Assembly (NCBI RefSeq): GCF_001591405.1
Contig: NZ_BCUV01000006.1
Span: 434,001-498,000 of the forward strand
Direction of reading: 5' to 3'
Origin: Janibacter terrae NBRC 107853
GTDB taxonomy: Bacteria > Actinomycetota > Actinomycetes > Actinomycetales > Dermatophilaceae
DNA length: 64,000 nt
The notes under the pieces are model-generated. The model had not been told where the DNA came from and did no database searches. It was given only the letters and a program-made list of their open reading frames with translations. Each line of letters opens with the position of its first letter. The first letter of the stretch is position 1. Of the stretch, positions 17,087 through 25,609 are shown piece after piece. The translations under genes and the position numbers were made by a program.

Positions 17087-19990
17087 TCAGCTGCACCCGC
17101 TGGTCGAGCCACACCCTTCGCAGACGTAGCACGAGCCGGCGGGGCGCATCTTGGTCCCGCAGGTCATGCACATCGGGGCGTCCGCGGTCTTGCCCTGGAA
17201 CTTCTCCAGGAGCTCGGCCGAGGAGTGGATCGTCGCGTCGACCTGGCGGGCCGAGGCGGCACCGGCGCCGGACTGGTCGGTGACCTCCACCTCTTCCTTG
17301 GCGGCCGGCTTGGCCTCCTTGGCCTCGGTGGTGGGGACGCCCTGGGAGTAGCTGTCGTCGTCGTAGCTCTCGTCGTCCGAGGACGGGGCCTCGTACGAGC
17401 CGGTCTCGAGCTGACGGGCACGCTCCTCCGCGGTGTGGATCCCCATGAAGGACCGGGTGTCGAAGTCCAGGTAGTCCAGCGCGAGGCGACGGAAGACGTA
17501 GTCCATGATCGACTGCGCCATCCGCACGTCCGGGTCGTCCGTCATGCCGGCCGGCTCGAAGCGCAGGTTGGTGAACTTCTCGACGTAGGTCTCGAGCGGC
17601 ACACCGTGCTGCAGCGCGATGGAGATCGCGATCGAGAAGGCGTCCATGAGGCCGGCCAGGGTCGAGCCCTGCTTGCCGAACTTCAGGAAGATCTCGCCCA
17701 GCTCACCGTCGTCGTACGTGCCGGAGGTCAGGTACCCCTCGGCCCCACCGACGGCGAAGCTCGTCGTCTGCGAGGTGCGGCGCTTGGGCAGGCGGCGGCG
17801 CAGCGGGCGGTACTCGACGACCTTCTCCACCGGCGCGGCGGCAGCGGCGTCGGCTGAGGCCTTAGCGTCCTTGGCGGTCGAGCCACCGTCGGAGAGCGGC
17901 TGACCGACCTTGCAGTTGTCGCGGTAGACCGCGAGCGCCTTGAGGCCGAGCTTCCAGCCCTGCATGTAGACGTCCTCGATCTCCTCGACCGTGGCCGTCT
18001 CCGGCAGGTTGACCGTCTTGGAGATGGCACCGGAGAGGAAGGGCTGGACCGCGGCCATCATCCGCACGTGACCCATCGGGGCGATGGCGCGCGCACCCAT
18101 GGCGGTGTCGAAGATCTCGTAGTGCTCGAGCTTGAGGCCGGGAGCGTCGATGACGTGCCCCTTGTCGGCGATGAACTCGACGATCGCCTCGATGGTCTCC
18201 TCGGTGTAGCCGAGCTTCTTCAGCGCGCGCGGGATCGTCAGGTTGACGATCTGCATCGAGCCGCCGCCGACGAGCTTCTTGAACTTCACGAGCGAGAAGT
18301 CGGGCTCGATGCCGGTGGTGTCGCAGTCCATCATGAAGCCGATGGTCCCGGTCGGGGCGAGCACCGACGCCTGGGCGTTGCGGTAGCCGTTCTTCTCGCC
18401 GACCTTGACGACCGCGTCCCACGCCTTGGTGGCGTAGGCGTGGATGTCCTTGTCCATCGTGTGCAGCGTGCGGATCTGGTCGTTGGCCGCCTGGTGCTTG
18501 CGCATGACGCGCTTGTGGGCGTCCGCGTTGCGGGCGTAGCCGTTGTACGGGCCGACGATCCCGGCGAGCTCCGCCGAGCGCTTGTAGGACGCACCGGTGA
18601 GCAGCGAGGTGATCGCGCCGGCGAGCGCACGGCCACCGTCGGAGTCGTAGCCGTGGCCGGTCGCCATGAGCAGCGCGCCGAGGTTGGCGTAGCCGATGCC
18701 CAGCTGGCGGTAGTCACGGGTCGTCTCGCCGATCGACTCGGTCGGGAAGTCCGCGAAGCAGATGGAGATGTCCATCGCGGTGATGACGAGCTCGGCGACC
18801 GCCTGGAAGCGAGCCGCGTCGAAGGTGTCGTCGTCCTTGAGGAACTTCAGCAGGTTGAGCGAGGCGAGGTTGCACGAGGAGTTGTCGAGCGACATGTACT
18901 CGCTGCACGGGTTGGAGGCGGTGATGCGACCGGTCTCGGGGTTGGTGTGCCAGTCGTTGATCGTGCCGTCGTACTGGATGCCCGGGTCGGCGCACTCCCA
19001 CGCGGCCTGGGCGATCTTGCCCATGAGCTCGCGGGCGTCGACGGTCTCGATGACCGAGCCGTCCATGCGGGAGGTCAGACCGAAGTCCGTGCCCTCCTCG
19101 ACGGCGCGCATGAACTCGTCGGTGACGCGCACCGAGTTGTTGGCGTTCTGGTACTGCACGGAGGTGATGTCGGCACCGCCGAGGTCCATGTCGAAGCCGG
19201 CGTCGCGCAGCGCGCGGATCTTGTGCTCCTCGCGCGCCTTGGTCTCGACGAACTCCTCGATGTCCGGGTGGTCGACGTCCAGGACGACCATCTTCGCCGC
19301 GCGACGGGTGGCGCCACCGGACTTGATGGTGCCCGCGGAGGCGTCGGCACCGCGCATGAAGGAGACCGGGCCGGAGGCGGTGCCACCGGAGGAGAGCAGC
19401 TCCTTCGAGGAGCGGATGCGGGAGAGGTTCAGGCCGGCACCGGAGCCGCCCTTGAAGATGAAGCCCTCCTCCTTGTACCAGTTGAGGATCGAGTCCATCG
19501 AGTCGTCGACCGAGAGGATGAAGCAGGCACTGACCTGCTGCGGGCTCTTGGTGCCGACGTTGAACCACACGGGCGAGTTGAAGCTGAAGATCTGGTGCAG
19601 GAGCGCGTAGGTCAGCTCGTGCTCGAAGACCTCCGCGTCGGCGTCGGTCGCGAAGTAACCGTGGTCCTTCCCCGCCTTGACGTAGGTGAGCACGACCCGG
19701 TCGATGAGCTGCTTGAGCCCGGCCTCACGCTCGGGCGAGCCGACGGCGCCGCGGAAGTACTTCGTCGTGACGATCGTGGAGGCGTTCACCGACCAGAAGT
19801 CGGGGAACTCGACCCCGCGCTGCTCGAAGATCGTCTCGCCGGTCTTCCAGTTCTGCTGGACGACGTCGCGCTTCTCCCACGTGACCTCGTCATAGGGGTG
19901 GACGCCCTCGGTCGTGTGGATGCGGTTGATCGTCAGGCCCTTGGTGCGGGACCCGCGACGGGCGCTGGGCTTGCCGGCGGTCTCGGTCAT
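17087..19990 (-). CDS. nrdJ: Vitamin B12-dependent (class II) ribonucleoside-diphosphate reductase
   Basis: It reduces ribonucleotides to deoxyribonucleotides using adenosylcobalamin. The 967-residue protein has SACFILSVDDSMDSI (about 152-166), the radical-transfer Cys in NPCSEYMSL (about 358), MDCDTTGIEPDFSLVKFKKL and a C-terminal zinc-ribbon tail (CMTCGTKMRPAG...CYVCEGCG) that carries redox cysteines. The ATG at 19990 follows a good ribosome site, and the upstream open frame is the nrdR region in another frame. It lies 67 nt downstream of nrdR and is probably repressed by NrdR through boxes upstream of nrdR. No cobalamin riboswitch was recognised. Confidence 0.95.
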   Translation of the reverse strand: MTETAGKPSARRGSRTKGLTINRIHTTEGVHPYDEVTWEKRDVVQQNWKTGETIFEQRGVEFPDFWSVNASTIVTTKYFRGAVGSPEREAGLKQLIDRVVLTYVKAGKDHGYFATDADAEVFEHELTYALLHQIFSFNSPVWFNVGTKSPQQVSACFILSVDDSMDSILNWYKEEGFIFKGGSGAGLNLSRIRSSKELLSSGGTASGPVSFMRGADASAGTIKSGGATRRAAKMVVLDVDHPDIEEFVETKAREEHKIRALRDAGFDMDLGGADITSVQYQNANNSVRVTDEFMRAVEEGTDFGLTSRMDGSVIETVDARELMGKIAQAAWECADPGIQYDGTINDWHTNPETGRITASNPCSEYMSLDNSSCNLASLNLLKFLKDDDTFDAARFQAVAELVITAMDISICFADFPTESIGETTRDYRQLGIGYANLGALLMATGHGYDSDGGRALAGAITSLLTGASYKRSAELAGIVGPYNGYARNADAHKRVMRKHQAANDQIRTLHTMDKDIHAYATKAWDAVVKVGEKNGYRNAQASVLAPTGTIGFMMDCDTTGIEPDFSLVKFKKLVGGGSMQIVNLTIPRALKKLGYTEETIEAIVEFIADKGHVIDAPGLKLEHYEIFDTAMGARAIAPMGHVRMMAAVQPFLSGAISKTVNLPETATVEEIEDVYMQGWKLGLKALAVYRDNCKVGQPLSDGGSTAKDAKASADAAAAAPVEKVVEYRPLRRRLPKRRTSQTTSFAVGGAEGYLTSGTYDDGELGEIFLKFGKQGSTLAGLMDAFSIAISIALQHGVPLETYVEKFTNLRFEPAGMTDDPDVRMAQSIMDYVFRRLALDYLDFDTRSFMGIHTAEERARQLETGSYEAPSSDDESYDDDSYSQGVPTTEAKEAKPAAKEEVEVTDQSGAGAASARQVDATIHSSAELLEKFQGKTADAPMCMTCGTKMRPAGSCYVCEGCGSTSGCS

Positions 19991-20057
19991 GCTCTCTCTC
20001 CTGGTCCGTGTGGTGACGGCTGTGCTGCTCGGGTGGTGCGAGTGGGTTCGTGCTGGG

Positions 20058-20516
20058 TCAGGTGGCCGCGGTGTGCTCGCGGCGAAGGGCGGTGATGGCC
20101 GCCTCGAAGTCGTCCAGGGAGTCGAAGGACTGGTAGACGGACGCAAAACGTAGGTAGGCGACCTCGTCGAGCTCGCGCAGCGGCGGGAGGATCGCCATGC
20201 CCACCTCGTGCGCGTCGATCTCGGCGCTGCCCTGCGCCCGGATGCTCTCCTCGACGCGCTGGGCGAGGAGGGCGAGCTGGTCCTCGGTGACCGGTCGGCC
20301 CTGGCAGGCCTTGCGGACACCGGCCAGGACCTTGGCCCGGCTGAAGGGCTCGGCCGCACCAGACCGCTTGGTCACCGTGAGGCTCGCGCTCTCGAGGGTG
20401 GTGAAGCGGCGGCTGCACTCCGGGCACTGGCGGCGACGCCGGATGGCGCTGCCGTCGTCCGTGGTGCGGCTGTCGATGACGCGGGAGTCGGTGTGGCGGC
20501 AGAACGGGCAGTGCAC
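20058..20516 (-). CDS. nrdR: Transcriptional repressor NrdR
   Basis: The 152-residue protein has an N-terminal zinc ribbon ([16 protein letters not shown] and [10 protein letters not shown]) followed by an ATP-cone (about 48-140, starting [16 protein letters not shown]). NrdR senses ATP/dATP and represses ribonucleotide reductase genes. The GTG at 20516 is the family start (V/M-H/R-C-P-F-C) and has GGGAG about 8 nt upstream. It is transcribed with nrdJ and is likely autoregulated through the two boxes upstream. Confidence 0.95.
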   Translation of the reverse strand: MHCPFCRHTDSRVIDSRTTDDGSAIRRRRQCPECSRRFTTLESASLTVTKRSGAAEPFSRAKVLAGVRKACQGRPVTEDQLALLAQRVEESIRAQGSAEIDAHEVGMAILPPLRELDEVAYLRFASVYQSFDSLDDFEAAITALRREHTAAT

Positions 20517-20623
20517 GTCGGACTCCCTTCGTCGTGGCCGAAAGAACGGCTGGTCTGTGGATGGTGCGGTGGATGGCGTGGGGACGAACCCCGGATTTCT
20601 GTGGAGAACCGACCTCATCCTGT

Positions 20624-20671
20624 GCACTAGATGTGGACGAATGACAACGGTGTAACCACTAGATGTAGTGA
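20624..20671. promoter_or_regulatory. Tandem NrdR boxes
   Basis: CACTAGATGT occurs at 20625-20634 and again at 20657-20666, the second as the palindrome CACTAGATGTAGTG. The 32-bp offset is three helical turns, the standard spacing of paired NrdR boxes. They lie about 110-140 bp upstream of nrdR on its promoter side. Confidence 0.8.
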
Positions 20672-20732
20672 CCATTAGACGCCCCCGGAGCGCGTGACGC
20701 AAGTCCTGATCCACACCCGTCGACGAACGGCA

Positions 20733-20769
20733 CGAGGGCCACCTCCACGTGCTGCGGAGGTGGCCCTCG
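20733..20769 (-). terminator. Terminator of the LysM gene
   Basis: CGAGGGCCACCTCC and GGAGGTGGCCCTCG form a perfect 14-bp stem with a 9-nt loop. It lies 46 nt beyond the stop of the leftward LysM gene and upstream of the nrdR promoter. Confidence 0.8.
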
Positions 20770-20814
20770 GCCGGCCCGGACCCGGGTCGATGGGTCCGGG
20801 AGATCAGGTGCGAC

Positions 20815-21195
20815 TCAGGGGGTCGGGATGGTCAGCGTCTGCCCCGCGTGCACGTACGAGGTCGACAGCCCGTTGGCCACCTGGAGGCGGGCGACGCCCT
20901 GCTGGACCGGCAGCTCGGGCAGCTCTGCGGCGGCGATCTGACCGAGGGTCTGCCCCGACCGGACGGTGACCTGCTCGGGCTGGGTCGCGGGCCCACCGAA
21001 GGCCATCGCGGCACCGGCGACGCTCGCGACCAGGAGCATCGAGGTCGTGACGGCCAGCCGACCGCGGCGGGTCATGCGCAGCCGGGTGGCGGGGTGGGCG
21101 AGGGCTGCATCGCCCGTCGGCACCGAGACGAGATGACGCGAGCGCGCCGGGCGCGCGCCGCGAAGGGGGGCGGGGGCGGCGGTGAGAGCGGTCAT
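20815..21195 (-). CDS. LysM domain membrane-anchored protein
   Basis: This is a 126-residue protein with an Arg-rich cytosolic N-terminus, one hydrophobic segment ([20 protein letters not shown], about 47-66) and a C-terminal LysM domain ([18 protein letters not shown] to [13 protein letters not shown]) that would bind peptidoglycan outside the membrane. The ATG at 21195 has AGGAGG upstream. It diverges from lexA across shared LexA boxes, a position where actinobacteria often place an SOS-controlled LysM division inhibitor of the DivS/ChiZ/YneA type. It is therefore a candidate SOS cell-division regulator. Confidence 0.82.
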   Translation of the reverse strand: MTALTAAPAPLRGARPARSRHLVSVPTGDAALAHPATRLRMTRRGRLAVTTSMLLVASVAGAAMAFGGPATQPEQVTVRSGQTLGQIAAAELPELPVQQGVARLQVANGLSTSYVHAGQTLTIPTP

Positions 21196-21222
21196 GCGGT
21201 CCTCCTGGCGGTGGCGGTTCTC

Positions 21223-21238
21223 TCGAACCGGTGTTCGA
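21223..21238. promoter_or_regulatory. LexA (SOS) box 1
   Basis: TCGAACCGGTGTTCGA is a perfect palindrome matching the actinobacterial and Gram-positive consensus CGAAC-N4-GTTCG. It lies 28 nt upstream of the LysM start. Confidence 0.88.
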
Positions 21239-21258
21239 TAGAACGTCTGTACGATGTC

Positions 21259-21274
21259 TAGCACGGGTGTTCGA
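21259..21274. promoter_or_regulatory. Weaker LexA box
   Basis: TAGCACGGGTGTTCGA keeps the right half-site exactly but has two mismatches in the left half. It lies between the two stronger boxes and may be a low-affinity site. Confidence 0.35.
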
Positions 21275-21292
21275 AGAAAATCAAGGACACGC

Positions 21293-21308
21293 TCGAACAG
21301 ATGTTTGA
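21293..21308. promoter_or_regulatory. LexA (SOS) box 2
   Basis: TCGAACAGATGTTTGA differs from a perfect palindrome at one base. It lies about 100 nt upstream of lexA and probably mediates autoregulation. Confidence 0.8.
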
Positions 21309-21404
21309 AATACCTGTTCGATCGGCCTACTGTCGTCGACACGGAGTAGTTGACCAGCGACCACCGACAACGGTGCCTCGCGGACACGGACGAAGGGTCG
21401 ATCG

Positions 21405-22166
21405 ATGAGCGGACAGGGCGAGGACACGGGCGAGGGCAACATCCACCAGCTCCCCGAGCGCGACACCGGGGACGGGTTGACCGCGCGGCAGCGCAAGGTC
21501 CTCGAGGTCATCCGCAATGCCGTCGCGACCCGCGGCTACCCGCCGAGCCTGCGCGAGATCGGCGAGCTCGTCGGCCTCACCTCCCCCAGCTCCGTCGCCC
21601 ACCAGCTCTCCTCCCTCGAGCGCAAGGGCTACCTGCGCCGCGACCCCAACCGCCCGCGGGCCATCGAGGTCATCTCCCCCGACGGCCACGACGCCCCGGC
21701 GGGCGAGGTCACCGACCTGGCCTCCATGCGGGGCGGCGCCGACCACGGCGATGCCGTCGTCGACCCGACCGGCTCCGGCGACGCGCGTCCCGAGGCCAGC
21801 TACGTCCCCGTCCTCGGCCAGATCGCCGCCGGTGTCCCGATCACCGCCGAGGAGGTCGTCGACGACGTCTTCCCCCTGCCCAAGCAGATCGTCGGCGAGG
21901 GCTCCCTGTTCCTGCTCAAGGTCGTCGGCGACTCGATGATCGACGCCGCGATCTGCGACGGCGACTGGGTCGTCGTGCGCCAGCAGCCGCAGGCGGACAA
22001 CGGCGACATCGTCGCGGCCATGCTCGACAACGAAGCGACAGTCAAGACCTTCAAGCGCAAGGACGGCCACGTGTGGCTGCTCCCCCACAACCCCGCCTTC
22101 GACCCGATCGACGGCGACCACGCGACGATCCTCGGCAAGGTCACCGCGGTGCTGCGCCGCCTGTGA
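21405..22166 (+). CDS. lexA: LexA repressor, SOS master regulator
   Basis: The 253-residue protein has a winged HTH ([20 protein letters not shown] to RKGYLRRDP, about 26-88), an acidic linker and an S24 autopeptidase domain. The Ala-Gly cleavage site is in GQIAAGVP (about 139-142), the catalytic Ser is in VVGDSMID (about 175) and the Lys is in [10 protein letters not shown] (about 212). It binds the boxes in the divergent promoter it shares with the LysM gene. Its 3' end overlaps the convergent sirtuin gene by 26 nt. Confidence 0.96.
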   Translation: MSGQGEDTGEGNIHQLPERDTGDGLTARQRKVLEVIRNAVATRGYPPSLREIGELVGLTSPSSVAHQLSSLERKGYLRRDPNRPRAIEVISPDGHDAPAGEVTDLASMRGGADHGDAVVDPTGSGDARPEASYVPVLGQIAAGVPITAEEVVDDVFPLPKQIVGEGSLFLLKVVGDSMIDAAICDGDWVVVRQQPQADNGDIVAAMLDNEATVKTFKRKDGHVWLLPHNPAFDPIDGDHATILGKVTAVLRRL

Positions 22167-22986
22167 CCGACAGCTCGAGGACCGCGTCGACGAGGGAGCG
22201 AAGGGAGTCCCGCAGCTCCCCGTCCACGCGGTGGTCGACGAGGTCGTCCCCCCGCGTGGGTCCGCGGGTGATCAGCGAGACCGGGATCCCGCGCTTGGCC
22301 GCGTGCCGCACGAACCGCAGCCCCGACATCACCTGCAGCGAGCTGCCCAGCACGAGCAGGCTCGGCGCGGCGTCGACGAGGTCGTAGCAGCGCTGCACGA
22401 GCGGCTTGGCGACCGATCCGCCGAAGAAGACGACGTCGGGCTTGAGCGTGTCGGCGCCGCACTCCTCGCAGCACGGGGCGACGAAACGGCCGACGTCGAC
22501 CGACTCCAGCCGCACGTCGCCGTCGGGTCGGATCTCGTCGCTGTCGGCGTCGAAGCCGGGGTTGGCGGCGGCCATCCGCGCATCGAGGACCTGCCGGTCC
22601 ACCCGTGTGCCGCAGGTCAGGCAGACCGCTTCGACGAGGTTGCCGTGCAGCTCGACGACGTCGCGGGTGTCGGCCGCCTGGTGCAGGCCGTCGACGTTCT
22701 GCGTGATGACGGGGCCGGCCGCCCCGATCTGCTGCAGCCGGGTGACCAGGTGGTGGGCGTCGTTGGGGCGCGCCGCGTGGAACCGCCGCCAGCCGACATA
22801 GCTGCGGGCCCAGTACCGCTGGCGCGCCTCGCTGCTCCCGACGAACTCGGAGTAGTGCATGGGCGACACCCGCCGCGTGCCGTCCGGCCCGCGGTAGTCC
22901 GGGATGCCGGAGTCGGTCGACATGCCGGCGCCGGTGAGCACGAGGGCCGGACCGGCCGACAGCACCCGGGCGATGTCCTCGATCAC
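22141..22986 (-). CDS. Sir2 family NAD-dependent protein deacetylase
   Basis: This 281-residue sirtuin has [18 protein letters not shown] (about 18-35, NAD binding), [11 protein letters not shown] (about 95-105), the catalytic His in ELHGN (about 113), zinc cysteines CLTC and CCEEC, and GSSLQVMSG. It would remove acyl groups from lysines using NAD. The GTG at 22986 gives the normal N-terminus; the longer open frame upstream is an antisense shadow of the LysR gene. It converges on lexA. Confidence 0.93.
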   Translation of the reverse strand: MIEDIARVLSAGPALVLTGAGMSTDSGIPDYRGPDGTRRVSPMHYSEFVGSSEARQRYWARSYVGWRRFHAARPNDAHHLVTRLQQIGAAGPVITQNVDGLHQAADTRDVVELHGNLVEAVCLTCGTRVDRQVLDARMAAANPGFDADSDEIRPDGDVRLESVDVGRFVAPCCEECGADTLKPDVVFFGGSVAKPLVQRCYDLVDAAPSLLVLGSSLQVMSGLRFVRHAAKRGIPVSLITRGPTRGDDLVDHRVDGELRDSLRSLVDAVLELSVTGGAAPR

Positions 22987-23064
22987 CGCACCAGTATGAG
23001 GTGCTCGGCGCCCTCGGGTGAGCGGGAGCGGCACCGGCCGAGCCGGACGACCTACCATGGCCCC

Positions 23065-23988
23065 ATGATCGACGCCGCCGGGCTCCGCGTGATGCGGGCC
23101 ATCGCCGAGGAGGGCAGCTTCACCGCCGCCGCCCTCGCTCTCGGCTACTCGCAGCCGGCGGTCTCCCAGATGGTCAAGCGCCTCGAGCAACGGACCGGGA
23201 CCGTCCTCGTGGAGAAGGTCGGCCGCTCCGTGCGGCTCACCGAGGCCGGTGCGGTGCTCGCGCGCCACGCGACGCCGGTCCTCGCGGCGCTCGACGCCGC
23301 CGAGGAGGAGGTCGCCGCGATCGCCGGGCTGCGCTCCGGCCGGGTGCGGCTCATGGCCTTCCCCTCGTCGTCGGTCACCCTCGTCCCCCGCGCGCTGGCC
23401 GCGGTGCGGGCCGAGCACCCGGACCTGTCGGTGCAGTTCGCCGAGGCCGAGCCGCCCGAGTCGATCGCCGCGCTGCGCGCCGGCGACGTCGACCTCGCGG
23501 TGGCCTTCAGCTACGAGGGCAGCGACCTGGCCCGGGGCGAGGACCCCGAGGGCTTCGTCGTGCACCCCCTCATCGACGAGGAGGTCCGGGTCGCTCTCCC
23601 CCGCGACCACCCGCTGGCCGTGAAGGAGACGGTCTCGATGACCGATCTCACCGATGAGGACTGGATCGCCGGCTGCGCGCGCTGCCGGGGCCACCTGCTG
23701 AAGATCGCGCACGACGCGGGGTTCGCGCCCAAGGTGGCCTTCGAGACCGAGGACTACGTCGCTGTCCAGGGCTTCGTCGCCGCGGGTCTGGGTGTCGCGC
23801 TCATCCCCGACCTCATCCGCGCGGCGACGTCCAACGACGACGTCGTCATCCGCCCGCTCGACCCGAAGAGCCGACGCCGGATCCACGTCGTGACGACCGA
23901 GGACCTGCTGAAGGTCCCCGCGGTCGCGACGACCCTCGAGGCGCTCGTCGCCTCGGCCGCCGCGGCCACGCCCTCGGCCGTCAGCTGA
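23065..23988 (+). CDS. LysR family transcriptional regulator
   Basis: The 307-residue protein has an N-terminal HTH (VMRAIAEEGSFTAAALALGY, SQPAVSQMVKRLEQRTG) and a substrate-binding domain of periplasmic-binding-protein fold. The start at 23065 gives the standard MI(D)..LR opening. It diverges from the sirtuin gene and overlaps the end of the convergent ABC gene by 8 nt. A CxxC (CARCRGH) in the effector domain is notable. The target genes are not evident. Confidence 0.92.
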   Translation: MIDAAGLRVMRAIAEEGSFTAAALALGYSQPAVSQMVKRLEQRTGTVLVEKVGRSVRLTEAGAVLARHATPVLAALDAAEEEVAAIAGLRSGRVRLMAFPSSSVTLVPRALAAVRAEHPDLSVQFAEAEPPESIAALRAGDVDLAVAFSYEGSDLARGEDPEGFVVHPLIDEEVRVALPRDHPLAVKETVSMTDLTDEDWIAGCARCRGHLLKIAHDAGFAPKVAFETEDYVAVQGFVAAGLGVALIPDLIRAATSNDDVVIRPLDPKSRRRIHVVTTEDLLKVPAVATTLEALVASAAAATPSAVS

Positions 23989-25609
23989 CCGGCACCGCCC
24001 ACTCCCGCCAGTCGGTGAGCAGCGCCTCCGGCCGGTCGGAGGCCATGATCACCACCCCCGGGTAGTCCTGGAGGATCCCCCGCAGCATCTCCCGGCCCTG
24101 CGGACCCAGGTCGTCGTCGACGTGCTCGAGCAGGAGCAGTGCCGGCGTGCCGATGGTCGCGCGGGCGACCCACAGTCGAGCGATCTCCTGGCGCGTGAGC
24201 GGTTCACCGCCACGGCGAAGGGGGGTCCGCTCACCTTCCGGCAGGCTCGCCACCCGGTCGGCCAGGCCGACGGCTGCCAGGGCCGCGCTGCCCTCCCCTT
24301 CGTCCAGGTCGGGCCGGCGGTAGCGCACGGCGCGGGAGACGCTCCCCCGCTCGAGGCGGCCACCGACGGGTGCGTAGCCGACGCGCCGACGGCGGCTCCT
24401 GGGGCCGGTGTGCGCCAGGTCCTTGCCGTCGACGCACACCGAGACGCAGCCGTCGCGACCCGGCAGCGCGAGCGCGGTGAAGACCTCGCGGGCGTGCCAG
24501 GGCGCGCCGCCGCGCAGGACGATGCGCTCCCCCGGCTCGGCGAGCAGTCCGGGCATCGCGACGCCGTCGACGGTCAGGCCGCGCACGACGACCCGACCAC
24601 CGCTGGAGACGTCCGGGTCGAAGACGGGCGCCGGGCGGGCGTCGACGGGCTCCAGGAGCAGGGGCGCGACGATCCGGCGAGCGGCCTTGTGGTTCTGCCG
24701 GTACTCGACGATGCGGCCGGCGTCGGCGACCGGGCCGGCGAGGATGCCGACGATCGTCAGGGCGACGGCGACCGAGGCGGCGGAGACGACGCCGAAGGCG
24801 CCGAGGGTCGCCGCGCCGGCCGACCCGGCGAGCGGGGCGACGAGGGCGCAGGCGCGCAGCAGGCCGGAGGTGCGGGCCCGATGCACCGCCGCGTCGACGA
24901 CCCGGGAGCCCGAGGTGTCGATCGCGCGCAGCTCCCGCTCGACACCGCCGGCGGCGGCGATGCCGGGGGCGGCGGTGACGGTGTCGGCGACGCGGGCCGC
25001 GAGCGAGCCGCGTCGGCGCCGCAGGACCCGCGCCCGCTCGAAGGCCGAGCCCGAGACGCGGGCCAGCACCAGGCCGAGCACCACGAGCGGCACGGCGACG
25101 ACGAGTGCGAGCTGCCAGCCGAGCGTCGCGAGCGCGAGGACCGAGCCGAGCACGAGCGGCCCGAGCGCGACGAGCGGGGCGATCCCGAGTGAGACCCAGT
25201 TGCGCACGCTCGCGAGGTCGTTGGTCGAGCGGGCGATCGTGATGCCGAGGGAGGGCGCCTCGGCGGAGGTCATCGCGTGCTGGACGAGACCGCGCCGGAT
25301 CTGCTGGACGTAGTCCTGGCCGAGGCGCTCGGCGACGACCCGCTCGACGTAGCGCGTGACGCCGAGGCCCACGACGGTGACCACGAGGACCCCGAGATCG
25401 GCGAGCACCGCGCTCGGGGGCTGGCCGACGTCGCCGAGGAGCACGCCGACGAGCAGCCCCGCCGCGATGGCGCAGGCAGTGTGGGCGACCGCCGTCGCGA
25501 CGAGCAGCGCCATGAGCAACCGGCGGCTGCCCCGCAGCAGCGCGGGCATGGGTGGGACGGCCTGCGCCTCGTGCTGCTCCGTGTCCTCGGGCGACGCGGT
25601 GCGGCTCAT
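23981..25609 (-). CDS. ABC exporter-like protein with degenerate ATP-binding domain
   Basis: The 542-residue protein has the layout of a fused type I exporter half: about six membrane segments (residues 30-310), then a nucleotide-binding domain. The Walker A region reads LRGGAPWHAREV and lacks the GxxGxGK(S/T) lysine. The signature region is LRRGGEPLTRQEIARLW instead of LSGGQ, and Walker B is ALLLLEHVDDDL with His in place of the catalytic acid's neighbour. ATP hydrolysis is therefore doubtful, and it may need a partner or have another role. Its start overlaps the end of the upstream P-loop gene by 4 nt (ATGA), so the two form an operon. Confidence 0.8.
   Translation of the reverse strand: MSRTASPEDTEQHEAQAVPPMPALLRGSRRLLMALLVATAVAHTACAIAAGLLVGVLLGDVGQPPSAVLADLGVLVVTVVGLGVTRYVERVVAERLGQDYVQQIRRGLVQHAMTSAEAPSLGITIARSTNDLASVRNWVSLGIAPLVALGPLVLGSVLALATLGWQLALVVAVPLVVLGLVLARVSGSAFERARVLRRRRGSLAARVADTVTAAPGIAAAGGVERELRAIDTSGSRVVDAAVHRARTSGLLRACALVAPLAGSAGAATLGAFGVVSAASVAVALTIVGILAGPVADAGRIVEYRQNHKAARRIVAPLLLEPVDARPAPVFDPDVSSGGRVVVRGLTVDGVAMPGLLAEPGERIVLRGGAPWHAREVFTALALPGRDGCVSVCVDGKDLAHTGPRSRRRRVGYAPVGGRLERGSVSRAVRYRRPDLDEGEGSAALAAVGLADRVASLPEGERTPLRRGGEPLTRQEIARLWVARATIGTPALLLLEHVDDDLGPQGREMLRGILQDYPGVVIMASDRPEALLTDWREWAVPVS

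Noticed and set aside
17087-20660. Cobalamin riboswitch upstream of nrdJ
   Set aside because: A B12-dependent reductase makes one plausible, but no B12-box-like segment was found between nrdR and nrdJ or before nrdR. NrdR boxes explain the control.
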